DNA of 64,000 nt from Liolophura sinensis (Eukaryota; Mollusca; Polyplacophora; Chitonida; Chitonidae): the NCBI RefSeq assembly GCF_032854445.1, contig NC_088304.1:9557704-9621703 (forward strand). The letters are read 5' to 3'. The notes beneath the pieces are model-generated. The model saw only the letters and a list, made by a program, of their open reading frames with translations, searched no databases and had not been told where the DNA came from. Shown one piece after another: positions 48,915 to 60,243 of the stretch; the stretch's first letter is position 1, and each line of letters starts with the position of its first letter. The translations under genes were made by a program, and so were the position numbers.

Positions 48915-51900
48915 AGGACACATGGACTATCAGGTCAGCCGTATGCTTAATGCATATGTCAGTTTAAAATGGTCATTAGGCTGTATTAGGTGAACGTATA
49001 ACCGAACCACTGGTGTACTAAAGAGCTTCAGTCCGCGTGTCAAATCAAACCCCAGCTTTTGTTTCTTCTCACATGTTCTCAGTGATCCAGAATCTGACAT
49101 ATAACAATTTTCCGTACATGAAATATTCATATCACTTTCCCATCAACCATGTCATCGTGGAGATATTTCAATGCATACTTTGTAACTCTATTTATAACCC
49201 ACAGAAAGAAAATATTCATATTGTTGAAGGTTTGATTGTAAATTTAATCTTGCCTGTTAGTCCTCTCGTCTGTAGGCGTCGGCCCAGAAGCTTGATGGCT
49301 GTCTATCTCTATCTCCAACTCTTATTCTCGTCTAATTGCCTGGATGTCTCGTCTGATCGCATTATGCTCTTGTGCACGTAGATTTGGTAATAAAAGCAGC
49401 TCTTGCGTAGCACAAAAGCTTCTGTCTGCTGATACAACCTACACCAGTGACTAACTCAGATGGGCCATTGCCACATGTGTCCACCTATCTACTCTACAAA
49501 TCAATACCAATACAGCATAAAAAAAAGCATGGAAGCAAAAATTTATGAGTATACAAGAGCAATCAAACATGCTTGAAGACAGTCTGGTAGTTCATGATTG
49601 AAACTCTCATTCTGTTCAATATTCACAACACTTTTCCTCCACTTAGTTGAACACCTGTCCATGAATGTCGTGTGTAGAACTGCTATAAACTTGCCGGAAT
49701 CATAAGTCATCCATCTTCTGTTGTATACTGGACTGATATCTTCCAGGTCGATTTGAGCCACGCATTTCTCTATTTTTCTTGAAAACCTTCGGCCATATAA
49801 CATCAAAGGCCGATAAATTTCTCCGCAGGTTAATTACTTACAGTGCCTTCGTCGTAGATTAATTGCAACAAAAATTATGAAGAATGTCTTATAACCTTAT
49901 CTGACCTGGAAATGTCCCGGCGAGTTTTGTAAACCTCTTTATGATATGAGATCTATGTTACACGCAGTTGAGAGTCTGCCTTCTCGCCAGAACCTTACAG
50001 TTACAGCATGGCTAAGGCCTGGGGGATCTTGTCTTTTGTGGTATCTTATTACAGTTACTTTCACATGCACTTAAGTCATCTTTTCATTATTTTGCCCTTG
50101 GCATCAGTCTCCATTTCGTTGGCTGTATGCGAATCAGTACAGATATACAACAATATTATTAAAAACAAGTTGGTTCAGTAATTTATCCTTGGCGGAAATT
50201 ACCTTGAAGGCCCAAAGTGCTTCTTACCATACATTTCAAAGCTAATTAAAGAAGAAAAAATAGGTAGCGAACAGTACAGTTCGTTTTACGCTTGACGATC
50301 GGGAAACCGGAATGTTGGAAGTAGGTTCCGAGTTTACACGAACAAGCCGGCAGTTTTAACGACTCGCATTGGCTGAGAGGCAACACACCCCCCAGCATAA
50401 ATTACAGGGTGTTAAAGATGGCCGTATTCAGGCTTTACGTGTATGGCGAGGAAAAGTCGCAAAATAATGCAGCAGGCACCACCAGATAGAAAAAAATGTG
50501 CTCTTTTCAGCCTATAGTGTCATGTTTTTACGTTTTCTTTTCCCTTAAGCGTTAATACATGTAGGATAACTAGAGTGATATTCACATGAGGAAGTTTTAC
50601 CTACCTGACGGTAAGTAATAGAGAATCATTGGCCAAGCACTGTCCTCAGCCCGGTTGACCAAACTTGACCGCTGGGGTCGCGCGGTCTAATCCTGCTATG
50701 TGTATATAGTTTTCAATGCCGACAAAATCTATTCTGCCTCACTGAGAAAACAAAGAATTCTGTCAAGGAAAGAGACGTTTTTTAGTGTGAATATATGTTA
50801 TACTTTTACCTTCGCTGGTGACATAAGTACAAAGTTACATAAATTTTAGTCTGAGTAAAAATGTGTTTACCTTTTAAACGTTTAAAAGTTCAGTCACATT
50901 ACGACCGAATAATAATAAATAAGTCCGAATAACGTCCCTGTCATCTTCTTGAGTGACAAATATCTCGTTCAGATATATTTCCCTTTGAATTAGTACGCCA
51001 CCTCACATAACTTGGACAAGTGCGCAGGAAATTAAACAGTTCACAGAATAAAATCACGTGCTGTTGTGTCATGCGTAATGAATGACAATTATAATTAGGG
51101 ATCAGAGCAGATGGCTTTGGTGACTTATTGTGTGTTGGCGTTCTGATTATCCTGCTTTCTAGACAAACATAGCCCGGGGACACGATTCATAATTTATGTG
51201 CTGTGAGATTCTGTGAAGTTATTTATGTTTGTCGTGTTATAACGCCCTACGTTACGAAAAAGCAATTTAATATTTGCAATATGATTTAAAAGTATTGTTT
51301 GTCATGGGGGATATTTCTCAGTCCACCTGATTTCCCTCTCTTCCGCCGAATAACAAAAATATTCGTTGTCGTTGAAGGTTTCATCGAGAAACCCTCTTGG
51401 CTGTAGTTTGATTTGTTATTACGCCGTCGTCGACACTCACTCTCATCTCGGTGAGAATTCCTCGTTTATTGACCTTGTACACGATGATTTCTTCAGATAA
51501 CTAGATCTTACTTTCCAGAAGGACAGAAATCTATAATCTATATTACATCATAATCATAAATCATTGAATCAAACAGTTTGATGATACATTTCTAATACGG
51601 AGAACAAAGTGCTTTAAAAACAGAAAGTAAAGAGTAAGAATGAAGCCGATGATACCTTGCTCCGGCACACTTTGAACAACTATGTGGGCCAGAGTCCCTA
51701 CATCTGTTTCTGACAAACACTTGACAAAAGAATATTCCATGTCTTTGCTGGTTTTGCTTTAAAGATGGCTAACAATTTATTAATACCTCTAGTACTTTAT
51801 GGTGCTGGTGTAAAACTAAACGACAGCTTCACATTCACATGTAATGACAGTAGTTGACGTCAGACAAACTGAACCCATTTACCGATCTGATGTATACATC

Positions 51901-52075
51901 AGCGAGTCTCCTTACTGTATTTCCTTCACTTCATCGAGATCAACACCTGCCCATGTGTGTTAACCTTACAGATCTACTGTAAACACAGCGGGATTTATTT
52001 TTCTCCCAGAGTAGTGATGTCTTCCATGTCCATTTCACCCGTGTATTTTTGCCGCTTTTTGTTCGCGGATGTAAC
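48915..52075 (-). repeat. Right inverted arm, outer part (blocks B-A-C-D'-B-C)
   Basis: Read on the - strand it follows 1-2935 of the window block by block. Anchor matches include: B near 52075 with 1-60; TAGAGGTATTAATAA near 51790 with 390-405; GAGAGTGAGTGTCGA near 51435 with 637-651; the block 51050-51250 with 841-1040; ATTCT, GTGCTTGGCCA and AAAACTTCC near 50640-50760 with 1485-1665; AAAGACAAGA near 50035 with 1902-1912; ATAAAGAGGTTTACAAA near 49925 with 1991-2008; 49543-49806 with 2179-2430; and TTCATGTACGGA near 49110 with 2678-2690. The arm is diverged and its function is unknown. Confidence 0.9.
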
Positions 52076-52079
52076 GTCA

Positions 52080-52300
52080 TTGGAGGAGGCAGCGAAAAGA
52101 ATTACGAGAACTGGAAGTGAATGGAATTTAAACTGAGCTCGCGTGACAGTGAAACGGAATTCAATGCGCTTGTTTCTGGTATCAAGATCAGAAAGAAATC
52201 CTTCACTTTAGACGTAACAGACAAAGGAAAAAAAGACACAGGGCTGATCAATTTCCTCTGAAGCGTGGGAGTCTTACAGTAATTTTAAGTTTTAAACAGT
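52080..52300 (+). repeat. Dispersed repeat shared with 35080-35370
   Basis: GGAGGCAG, GGAAGTGAATGG, AATTTAAAC, TATCAAGA(T/C)CAGAA and ACAGACAAA occur in the same order and strand at both places. No coding content recognised. Confidence 0.75.
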
Positions 52301-52399
52301 ACTTCCAGGTGATATGTGGCAATTTTTATTGTCATTATTTTGATAAAGATGCTACAAGATTTCTGGCTGTATTTCTCTCTCCGTTTGTCTCTCCCTGTG

Positions 52400-52980
52400 A
52401 CTTTGACTCATTTTCTGTCTGCCTGTCTGTCTGTCTGTCTGTCTGTCTGTCACTTTTTGACTCTCTGTTTGTCTGTCAGTCTGTCGCTTTGACTCTCTTT
52501 CTGTCTGTCTGTCTGTCTGACCGTCCGTCCGTTATTTGTCTGTCTTTCTGTCTCTCTGGCTGTCACTTTGACTCTTTCTGTCTGTTTGTCTGTCCGTCTT
52601 TATGTCTGTCTGTCACTTTGACCCTTTCTGTCTGTCTGTCTGTCTGTCTGTCACTTTGACTCTTTTTCTGTCTGTCTGTTTGTCTGTCACTTTTGTCTGT
52701 CTGGCTGTCTGTCACGTTTACTCTGTCTATCCGTCTGTCTGTCTGCATGTCTGTCGCTTTGACTCTTTCTGTCCGTCTGTCTGTCATTTTGATTCTTTCC
52801 GTCTGCCTATCTGCCTGTCTGTATGTCACTTTGAACCTCTTTCTCTCTGTCTGTCTGTCTGTCCGTCCGTTTGTCTGCCTTTTTTTCTTTCTGTCTGCCT
52901 GTCACTTTGACTCTTTTTGTTTGTCTATCTGTCTATCTGTCTGCCTGTCTGTCTCTCTTTCTATCTGTCAGTTTATCGAT
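52400..52980. repeat. TCTG-rich tetranucleotide array with an interspersed longer unit
   Basis: Mostly (TCTG)n, interrupted about ten times by variants of TCACTTTGACTCTTTCTG, so the array has a second, longer periodicity. Reading frames of about 100 codons on both strands across it are simple translations of the repeat. Confidence 0.97.
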
Positions 52981-52989
52981 ATAGCGAAA

Positions 52990-53880
52990 TATCATCTCTC
53001 TCCTTGTTAGGCGAAATCTCCTGGGCAAATTGTCAGCCTTGGAGTGGAAAAAGGTCCAATTTGAGGGTCAAGGCTTTAAAATAAGGATTTTTGTCAAATT
53101 CTTTCTATGACTTTAGAAAATCTCTATGAATGAATTTTCTATTTCTGCGTTTTTCTATCGACTTCACAATTTACTGGGAATATTGACGAGGAGTCATGGA
53201 AGTGCAGTGTAGAGTAAGCGTATTGGGCATGCAAATTAGGCAATGATAACGCCGCAAAATGATTAGCCTTTCCATGCATACTTTTCCTACCTGTGGAATG
53301 AATACTCTGTAGAGTAGACGCATACAATTTAGAACATGAGGCAGGTATGGATTATTTTCAATGGACACGGAACCTGCAGACTGGCTCACAAGCATGTGTT
53401 GGTCCAAATGCGCTTTAATGTAGCCCTCACAGTCTGTACCCTATCGGGATAGCGAATGAGTGGCAGATTCGACCTTCATGTAACCAGAACCTACACATCC
53501 ACAGCGTGATTAGTCTCCCACATCTTCATGTCCCCTCCCACGAGGAGGTGGATATGTATATTTCAGGAGACTGAAGCATGGTAGGGGAAATGGCAGACAA
53601 GGTATCAAATCATTTTCAGAGTTCTCATTTAAAAGCGAGTTTTAAACTTCAGAAAGTCTGGTTTTTATTGCCGGCCTATGCCTGTATCTATGTATCTTGT
53701 ACCACATGCGATATGAAGTGTTTGAAATGTGCAAGATAACATATGTAATATGCAGGCTACACAAAGTTGCCAGCAATATATAATCTAAAACGCTAACCTT
53801 TATGTGTGTCCGCCTGATTGTTGTTGCGTCCTCAGTAAATTACTAATGTATATATAGGCCTACAACCCAGTTCCCATTTG
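52990..53880. other. No recognised feature
   Basis: Sequence between the TCTG array and a SINE fragment. No gene or repeat supported. Confidence 0.5.
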
Positions 53881-53882
53881 GC

Positions 53883-53988
53883 AACATGCGGATCGTCGTG
53901 GGTTTCCCCCGGGCTCTGCCCGGTTTCCTCCCACCATAATGCTGGCCAGTGTCGTACAAGTGAAATATTCTTGAGTACGGCGTAAATT
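53883..53988 (+). mobile_element. SINE (family 1), 3' body and tail only
   Basis: Reads ATGCGGATCGTCGTGGGTTT, then the CGGGCTCTGCCCGGTTTCCT body, CATAATGCTGGCC, and GTGAAATATTCTTGAGTACG. The A-rich tail is missing, so it is truncated at both ends. Confidence 0.9.
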
Positions 53989-54269
53989 CCCATCTGGAAC
54001 TTGGGGCTTCGGGGAAATGTTTATAGACGATTGGTTAAGTTTGGATTTTTGTCCTGCTAAACCTCCGAGCTGACTTCAGAACCCTATTAATTTTCCACAA
54101 TGTTAACGTTTGGTGCTGTAACTCAGTCCCAAATATTCCGCGTCCAATAAGCTTTAATTGGTGCATACCTGGTCCCGCTTGTGGGAAAGCAGCCATAAAA
54201 ATTTTGACAGATGTAAAGCACGTGGAATACAAAGGACTCCAAAACTCAATCTGGACTGACGTTATTAAA

Positions 54270-54440
54270 TATAGTGGCAATATACCCATGGAGATTGTCA
54301 CCGTATACAGGTGGTACACAGAGACAGAAAGACCTGAGAAGACAAGCATATCAGCACAACACTTAGTAACTTTATATACCCAAGGAGATTGTGACGTGTA
54401 CAAGTGGTACAGAGAGACAGAAAGACCCCAAATGCTGCCT
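54270..54440. repeat. Local direct duplication of about 88 bp upstream of RFC2
   Basis: GGAGATTGTCACCGTATACA and its downstream run to AGACAGAAAGACC recur about 88 bp later as GGAGATTGTGACGTGTACAA to AGACAGAAAGACC. The duplication lies 170-340 bp upstream of the RFC2 ATG. Confidence 0.8.
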
Positions 54441-54586
54441 ATAGTTGCTGATAGGACCCTACCGGGATGTCTCCTAACGTTGTCCCAATAGCATAACATA
54501 ATTCGCCCGCCAGGACACCAGCGGACAGCAGCGGAAAGTTGAATTAGAGTTGTCTGTCCTTGTCGTGGCGAGTCAGTGGCGTGAGA

Positions 54587-54599
54587 CTTGGCGCGAAAG
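54587..54599 (+). promoter_or_regulatory. E2F-like site immediately upstream of the RFC2 start codon
   Basis: CTTGGCGCGAAAG contains TTGGCGCGAAA; its reverse complement TTTCGCGCCAA matches the E2F consensus TTTSGCGC with A/T flanks. It ends 16 bp before the ATG, so it lies in the core promoter or short 5' UTR. Replication genes including clamp-loader subunits are established E2F/DP targets in animals. Binding here is inference; no TATA box was seen in the surrounding 150 bp. Confidence 0.65.
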
Positions 54600-54614
54600 T
54601 CAGAAAAACAAGGG

Positions 54615-54733
54615 ATGGCGAACGAAGAAGAAAGGATGGAGATTGACGAAGAGAGTAGCAAAGATCCTTCTAGCTCAACGTCAGCTGATCCTAAAAAGCA
54701 AGAAAAAGGCCGTGGCACGTATGAATTACCATG
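54615..54733 (+). CDS. RFC2: RFC2 exon 1 (start codon, acidic N-terminal tail)
   Basis: Codes 39 residues plus two bases of the Trp codon. The N-terminal tail is acidic and then Ser/Lys-rich ([13 protein letters not shown], then KKQEKGRG) before TYELP. RFC2 N-termini vary between species, so this part is supported by frame and splice logic rather than similarity. The ATG has G at -3 and G at +4. The donor is CCATG|GTATGT; an internal GGT after ATG must belong to the intron because exon 2 supplies the G that completes Trp. Confidence 0.93.
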
Positions 54734-57700
54734 GTATGTGTTTTTTCTTGTAGCGTAAACTAATGCATTTTGAGAGTAACATCGCCCAGCAAGTGTCCAG
54801 TTTCCGTCGCTCATAATGTCATCGAATCACCATATTAATAATAAAGACAGCGCTAGGCTCTTAGAATGAAAGCTGGTCATTTTCGTCTTTAAAGGGAATG
54901 GGTAAAGTCATAAACCAAGGTCAATTGTTGCGGTTAAACTAATTATTCATATACATATGTAGCCCTGGGTGATAGCCGAGGATCTTGGCTGTGATCTTCC
55001 AGTATGGGGTTAGGCGTAAATCACCGCCGAGGAGTTTTCCAGGTTAAAATGTTGGTATTTAAGAACAGCTTAGCGCTGAGATTTTCTGAGCAACAAAAAT
55101 CCGAGCAAAATGACCCAGAATGTGCATCAACCAGGAAGAACTTCAATCTATTATCTTCACCAAGATATTCTCTGTTCCTCTGCGAATTTTTTCCACATTT
55201 TGTAGCTTTTACTACCAGTAATTCCAAGATAATTCCCAGTTGTCATGTGACTTACGCTCACATGCCACGTCAACAGCGTGAAATAGTAAACCGGATTGTC
55301 GCCCCCTCCACATATGCATGGGTGATTTATCTTTTATGACATTCATGTTCTAGGACAGCAGATTGATTTGAGGCATAGATTTACTGTTAGTATAGATGTA
55401 AATTTCAAGATATGACGCCATGGAAAGGTCAACCGCTACAGCACATGCATGCCTCGCTGACCCAGATTTTAAAAACATGGTAGCGCGTGGCGACCTGCTA
55501 AATATGAGCCTATTTTGACTTTGGCTAAGATTTACAGGAGAATGGTAATTCAAAGTAGTGATCATGGCAGAATGCACATAAATATTTTAGCTTTCAGAAC
55601 TGCCATGCTTTATGTGTATTCTTTGCCACGATATGGCTGAAATATTGCCAATACGCCGTTAAACCATGATCATTCATTTTTTATGTGTATTCAAGACAAA
55701 GCTAAATTCTGCTTCAGAATTGAACTAGGGGGTAGTTTAATGTAAGCATTATAGGGTACACATAGCCCTCAGGCAACCCTAGATGACTATGCTTTGCTCT
55801 TTTATATCTGTACTGACACTCACAGTCATGAAAAACAGTCAATTACAAACCTCCCACACCTGTCCAGTCATTCCTTTCCAATGCTTAGGGCATCAGGACA
55901 CCTGACCATTAAAATCCTGAAATGTCCATCGTGCGAACGGTAAATATCCATCCATATTTATTAAAGTCCAACCTCTCCACTGACCTCTCATTTACGAAAT
56001 GGCCACCATCAACACAAGCCGAATGCATGGCCAGGCAGCTGGGTACAAAACGATTGACCCATACTGGCCTTATTTGTGGATGTCAAGCATGTCAAAACAA
56101 GGGCATGTGCTCAAGTTGGTTCTACGACAAGCAAACTGTGATGCGTTTTGTACTACCTAGAGTCAAAGGGACTCAACTCCAGCCGTACCTGATCGTATAA
56201 CTACCAAAGGACATCATAACCAGCATAATAGAAGGGAGGGATAGTTTCATATCTAGCTGCCTGGCTGTGCACGTGCACTGTGTAGATGACGGCCATTGTG
56301 TAAATGAAAGGTGAGCGGTTGGACTTCGGAATTTTAACAGCCTTGTGCCCTAGGAACTTAGGCATTGTAAAGTATTGACTGGACTGGTGTAGTAGGTTAG
56401 TAATCGACAGTTTTCCGAAATTTTACAATCCATCCTTTAGCTGTGAATTGGAACCAACCATGACTATGCCAGCGTCAGTACAAATATAAAAGAGAGAGGG
56501 CTAATCCATGCGTCACTGAAAAGTGGCATAGTTTCTTTTTCTTCACGAAAACATTGTCTGAATTTATCTTTGTGAGAGTAAACTAGTTTATCATGATTTG
56601 TTATTAACAGGGTGGAGAAATACCGACCACACAAACTGAAGGATGTTGTAGGGAATGAGGAGACCATCAGCCGCCTAGAGGTGTTTGCTAGAGAGGGCAA
56701 TGTCCCAAACGTCATCATAGCTGTAAGTCTGCAGAATCCACAGGGTAACTCTATGTGGATGTGTTTATATAGAAACATTGGCTGCTAGAGCTAGCTAGAA
56801 TTTTTTTAGCCATTGTGACAACTATATAGTCATAACAAAATTCACAACTTGAAAACTCAAAGCAGTGAATCAATCAGAAAAAAAAAATCACTCACAACTC
56901 CCATCTCAACTTTTCCTGCTCGAGGACTACAAGTGGTGTTGCAAGTGCAAAGGGGAGCAACTCAGTACACATGCATGTACATGTAAATGCACACAGACCA
57001 GATGCTTTTCCCAGGTTATTTCCCTTGAATGTGAAGCACGTGCGTTAATAAATACATGTTGAACTTCCGTAAGTTCCGGTCCTGACACACTATTGAATAA
57101 AAAGGCAAATATCTCTGAAACCAAATATTTTTATATCATGGTAATCACCGAGATGGTTAAACTGCCAGCGCATTGCAATGATCCAAGAGCTTCTCTCACC
57201 AATAATGTCGTGAGGTCCAGCTCATGCTGACTTTCTCTATGGCTGTACATGGGAAGGTCTGCCAGCAAACAGCAGTTCTTCGAAATCGTAATACCTTGCA
57301 GTGCATGCTTGGTATTGGGTAATTCTGAAGGTATTACTGTTGTTGGTGTTTCAGGGTCCGCCAGGTACTGGGAAAACCACAAGTATTCTGTGTCTGGCAC
57401 GTGCTCTCCTTGGTCAGTCTTTCAAAGATGCTGTGCTGGAATTGAACGCCTCTAACGACAGGTTTGTTGATTTTGAGAAGCAGGAGGCTGAAGTATAATA
57501 CATGTTAAAAGTGCTGCAAAAGTTTCTGTAAAACTGCCTACCACTCAGTAGAAATTTTGTAACTGCCATAATAACTTTAAATCTTCATCGACAAAAGTGC
57601 ATTTTTAGAGGCAAATAAACGTTAAAAAATATTGTTTTCGGTGCAGAAGCTTTGGTGCTCTATAATATTATCCCATGTCCCAAGCAAACCTCAAAACACC

Positions 57701-60243
57701 GTTCTGAAATCAATAGAACTCTTAGGATTAGGAAAAATGGGCAAGTTTGTCGTGGACAAAATTTCTGGTCATTTAAGTATTCAGTTTGAAATTTCACATT
57801 TATACTTCGAACCATTCTTTGAAACTGGCTGTAGATATTGATGAGCGAAGTTATGCAGTTTTCTGTGTCGTGCTAGAATGCACCCTTTGGCTTTAAGAAC
57901 ATGTCTGCCCTGCCATATAAAACCTTAAGGGTTTTTTTCTGGCCAAATTTATTGTCTGTCTGGGATGTCATTCCAACTTGAGCAGTGAAACATCTAGCCG
58001 AAGAGGACGAAAGTAAACATTTACCAATAAGAGAAAGATCCTGGTAATGTGCCAAAAAATCTGTAAAGTGCTAAATACAGGAGTGGTAATATGCAAATCA
58101 CAGGATTTAGTAATTTGGGAAAATGTAGATGCACTTTAGAAGCTGTTAATATGCAAGGGTGTCTATTCATCATTGTTTCCTAATCAATTGAAAACAATTA
58201 AAAAGATGAATCTTTACTCTTTACTGCGTTTTTAATTTTACTTTTTTATCGATTGAGGAAACATTGCAAATTTTATCGAGCATTTTTGTTTGTGCACAGA
58301 GGGATTGATGTTGTGAGAAATAAAATCAAGATGTTTGCTCAGAAGAAAGTCACACTTCCAAAAGGAAGACATAAAATCATCATATTAGACGAGGCAGACA
58401 GGTAAGCCTACAGACTGCACTTCTTAGAAAAAAAAAGAAAAAAAAAAAATTGTGGCTGTATTTATCTATTTATTTCTTTGATTGGTGCTTTGCATCATTC
58501 TCAAGGATATTTCACTTATACGATGGTGAAGGAAACCGGCCAGAGCCTGGGGGAAACCCACGACCATCTGCAGGTTGCTGCCAGACCTCCCCACGTACCA
58601 TTGGAGAGGAAGCCAGCATGAGATGGACTTGAACTCCCAGCCAGTGGTAAGAGGCTCCTGCATCAACGCGGGTTTATGAACCAGTATATTTTAACATGGG
58701 TAGGTATGTACAATAATCCATGACTTTTATTTCTTGAAATATTTATTTTTATTAGATTTGCAAGGTAAGTCAGCAAATTAAAGTCATGTTTGGTGGATAA
58801 TTTTCGTCATTGTTTATACATTCCCCGTGTTGAAATGCAGTGGTCTGCCCCACCATGGCCTGAAATGACATCATCATGGCACAAATGAATATCACCATGG
58901 TGACATCACAGACCTACCCTAATTCCTCAATCTTTTTACATATGAAAAAGCAACTTTCAATGCAATTTACGCAAATTTTTAATTTGATTTTGGAGATTTA
59001 AACTTCATGGGTTGGATTGACCAATTTCAGGGCTTCACGAAAAGTATGATTTTATCAGCCGACACAGTAATTTCAATTTGGCTTAAATATTCAGTTAAAT
59101 TTGATATTTCAAGAAACTGGAATGAAAGGCGAATCCATTTAAATTGGGAAAGAGTTTTTATTTTTCACATACAAAACATTCAAGAAATACATTCTGAGTA
59201 AAGTCCTTCGATTCTATTTCTGATTATTGATATATTAAGTTCTTATAGTACAGTTCAGTTATTGATTATTTTAACTGTAAAAATACTTATTTTTAAAAAT
59301 GTATGCAACTGAGCTCTTGTTGGCTGTTGTAAACTTTATTAAGCTCTTACAGTGCCATTCATTTCTTGATTCATTTAAATTGTAATGTGACATGAATTTA
59401 GCTTGGATTTTCAAAAAAGAAAGTTTTTCATCTTAGCTCTTTCTTGGCTTATTTCAGCCTCAAGTGATCTGCCCCTGAGGTCACAGACTGGAGCCCAGTT
59501 TTTAATGGTTTAGATGCTAATTTAACTTGATTGGATTATTTATTCAATTTAAGATTTTCTAGTACAATTCAATTCTTGTTCCTTTTGTAAACCTGTAATG
59601 AGATTTCTTGTATTTCCTCAAAAACTGAAAAAAACTATGCAATCAAGCCTGTGTTACATACGTGTTCACAGAATTATCATTTTAAGGCCTTCATGGGCTT
59701 CAGAAAGTGCTATTTGATATCAAACTTCAGTTGAAATACAGTAAGGCAGTTTATCAGATATCTGGCAAAAAGAGGTGGTTTACCACTAGAACTTCAGTTC
59801 CCTCCACCATGACCCGTATACCTGTGGGCCTTCATATACATATACCCCAATTCTTTAACCTTTTCAAACATCACTGCAACCAATATTTTGAAACATTCTG
59901 AGGGAGCTATGTGGGGTAGGGAAACAATTTGCACACTTTATGAAGCTTGCATCCTTAATGACAGAAACAAATCATTTTTGGCACCATTTTCACGATAATT
60001 GTATGCATAAATTGCACTGAAAAAAGTGGTTGAATAGGTTGAACATTTACAGTAGGGGAAAAAATTCTTCATTATGGTGTGAATCAGTAGACAAACAGAT
60101 AAATAAGAAGGGACTATAAAGAGCTGATCTACGATGTTTCAGTATGACAGATGGAGCCCAGCAGGCACTGAGGAGGACAATGGAGATCTACTCCAAAACC
60201 ACACGCTTTGCCTTGGCCTGTAACGCATCAGACAAAATCATTG
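54615..60243 (+). CDS. RFC2: Replication factor C subunit 2 (RFC40), 5' half, exons 1-5
   Basis: RFC2 is an ATPase subunit of the RFC clamp loader, which opens PCNA and places it on primer-template junctions in the nucleus. Joining 54615-54733, 56611-56722, 57355-57461, 58300-58401 and 60143-60243 gives one continuous frame of 180 residues plus the first base of codon 181. Visible motifs: ELPWVEKYRP near residues 37-46 (RFC-box start), Walker [10 protein letters not shown] at 78-86, LNASNDRG at 107-114, Walker B LDEAD at 142-146, and CNASDKII with the sensor-1 Asn at 174. The match to animal RFC2 is close enough to separate it from RFC4 and RFC5 (for example [11 protein letters not shown] and [17 protein letters not shown]). 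The family is about 350 residues, so roughly half is here; the SRC arginine-finger motif and the C-terminal collar domain must lie past 64000. All introns are GT-AG. An in-frame TGA at 54582-54584 supports the chosen ATG. Confidence 0.97.
54734..56610 (+). other. RFC2 intron 1
   Basis: A 1.88-kb GT-AG intron. I see no recognised gene or full SINE in it. An open frame of 92 codons on the + strand near 55922-56200 resembles nothing I know and lacks supporting structure. Confidence 0.9.
56611..56722 (+). CDS. RFC2: RFC2 exon 2
   Basis: The acceptor TTATTAACAG precedes a G that completes the Trp codon, followed by 37 residues from [17 protein letters not shown] to NVPNVIIA. The donor is GCT|GTAAGT. 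This is the RFC box II region at the base of the AAA+ domain. The exon length of 112 bp leaves the frame at phase 0. Confidence 0.97.
56723..57354 (+). other. RFC2 intron 2
   Basis: A 632-bp GT-AG intron that carries a truncated tRNA-like SINE head at about 57145-57280 (listed separately). Confidence 0.9.
57145..57280 (+). mobile_element. Truncated tRNA-derived SINE head (family 1)
   Basis: Keeps the head order of the common SINE: a degenerate box A region, GCATTGCAATGATCCAAGAG, a box-B-like GTCCAGCTCATGCTG, and GGGAAGGTCTGCCAGCAA. The GC-rich body and tail are absent. It lies in the sense direction inside RFC2 intron 2. Confidence 0.75.
57355..57461 (+). CDS. RFC2: RFC2 exon 3 (Walker A)
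   Basis: After TGTTTCAG the exon opens directly on [20 protein letters not shown], the P-loop that binds ATP. It continues to LELNASND and ends with AG of an Arg codon, donor ACAG|GTTTGT. It holds 35 complete codons. Confidence 0.98.
57462..58299 (+). other. RFC2 intron 3
   Basis: An 838-bp GT-AG intron. No repeats or RNA genes recognised. Confidence 0.9.
58300..58401 (+). CDS. RFC2: RFC2 exon 4 (Walker B)
   Basis: The acceptor is CACAG|A. Only this choice completes Arg (AG+A) and keeps [10 protein letters not shown] open; splicing two bases later meets TGA. The exon ends LDEAD plus AG of a Ser codon, donor ACAG|GTAAGC. DEAD is the Walker B box that coordinates Mg2+ and activates water. It holds 33 complete codons. 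Confidence 0.98.
58402..60142 (+). other. RFC2 intron 4, with degenerate tandem AT-rich units
   Basis: A 1.74-kb GT-AG intron. It holds an antisense SINE at 58462-58672. Between about 59235 and 59605 a similar AT-rich phrase (AAGCTCTTACAGTGCCATTC and variants) recurs about three times, suggesting an old local duplication. Confidence 0.85.
58462..58672 (-). mobile_element. SINE (family 1), nearly full length, antisense in RFC2 intron 4
   Basis: On the + strand it begins with the reversed tail TATTTATTTC/TTTGATTGGTG, then the body GGGGGAAACCCACGACCATC and CAGGTTGCTGCCAGAC, and ends in the box-B complement TGGACTTGAACTC. The tRNA-like 5' end is eroded. Confidence 0.85.
60143..60243 (+). CDS. 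RFC2: RFC2 exon 5 (sensor 1)
   Basis: The acceptor GTTTCAG|T completes Ser. The exon then reads [17 protein letters not shown] and ends CNASDKII plus G of the next codon, donor ATTG|GTAAGT. The Asn of CNAS is the sensor-1 residue of the AAA+ fold. A possible ATG start at 60144 belongs to the middle of the protein and is not an initiator. Confidence 0.97.

Larger units (their letters stand above)
54000..54614. other. RFC2 upstream region
   Basis: Holds the 88-bp duplication and, next to the ATG, an E2F-like site. No TATA box or CpG-island-like density stands out. The transcription start cannot be placed from sequence alone. Confidence 0.5.

Noticed and set aside
52309-53010. Cys/Ser/Leu-rich open frames over the TCTG array, on both strands
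   Set aside because: Translations of a tetranucleotide repeat, open in several frames at once.
55922-56200. 92-codon frame in RFC2 intron 1 as an alternative exon
   Set aside because: Not in frame with flanking exons through usable splice sites that I can see, and no similarity to RFC2.
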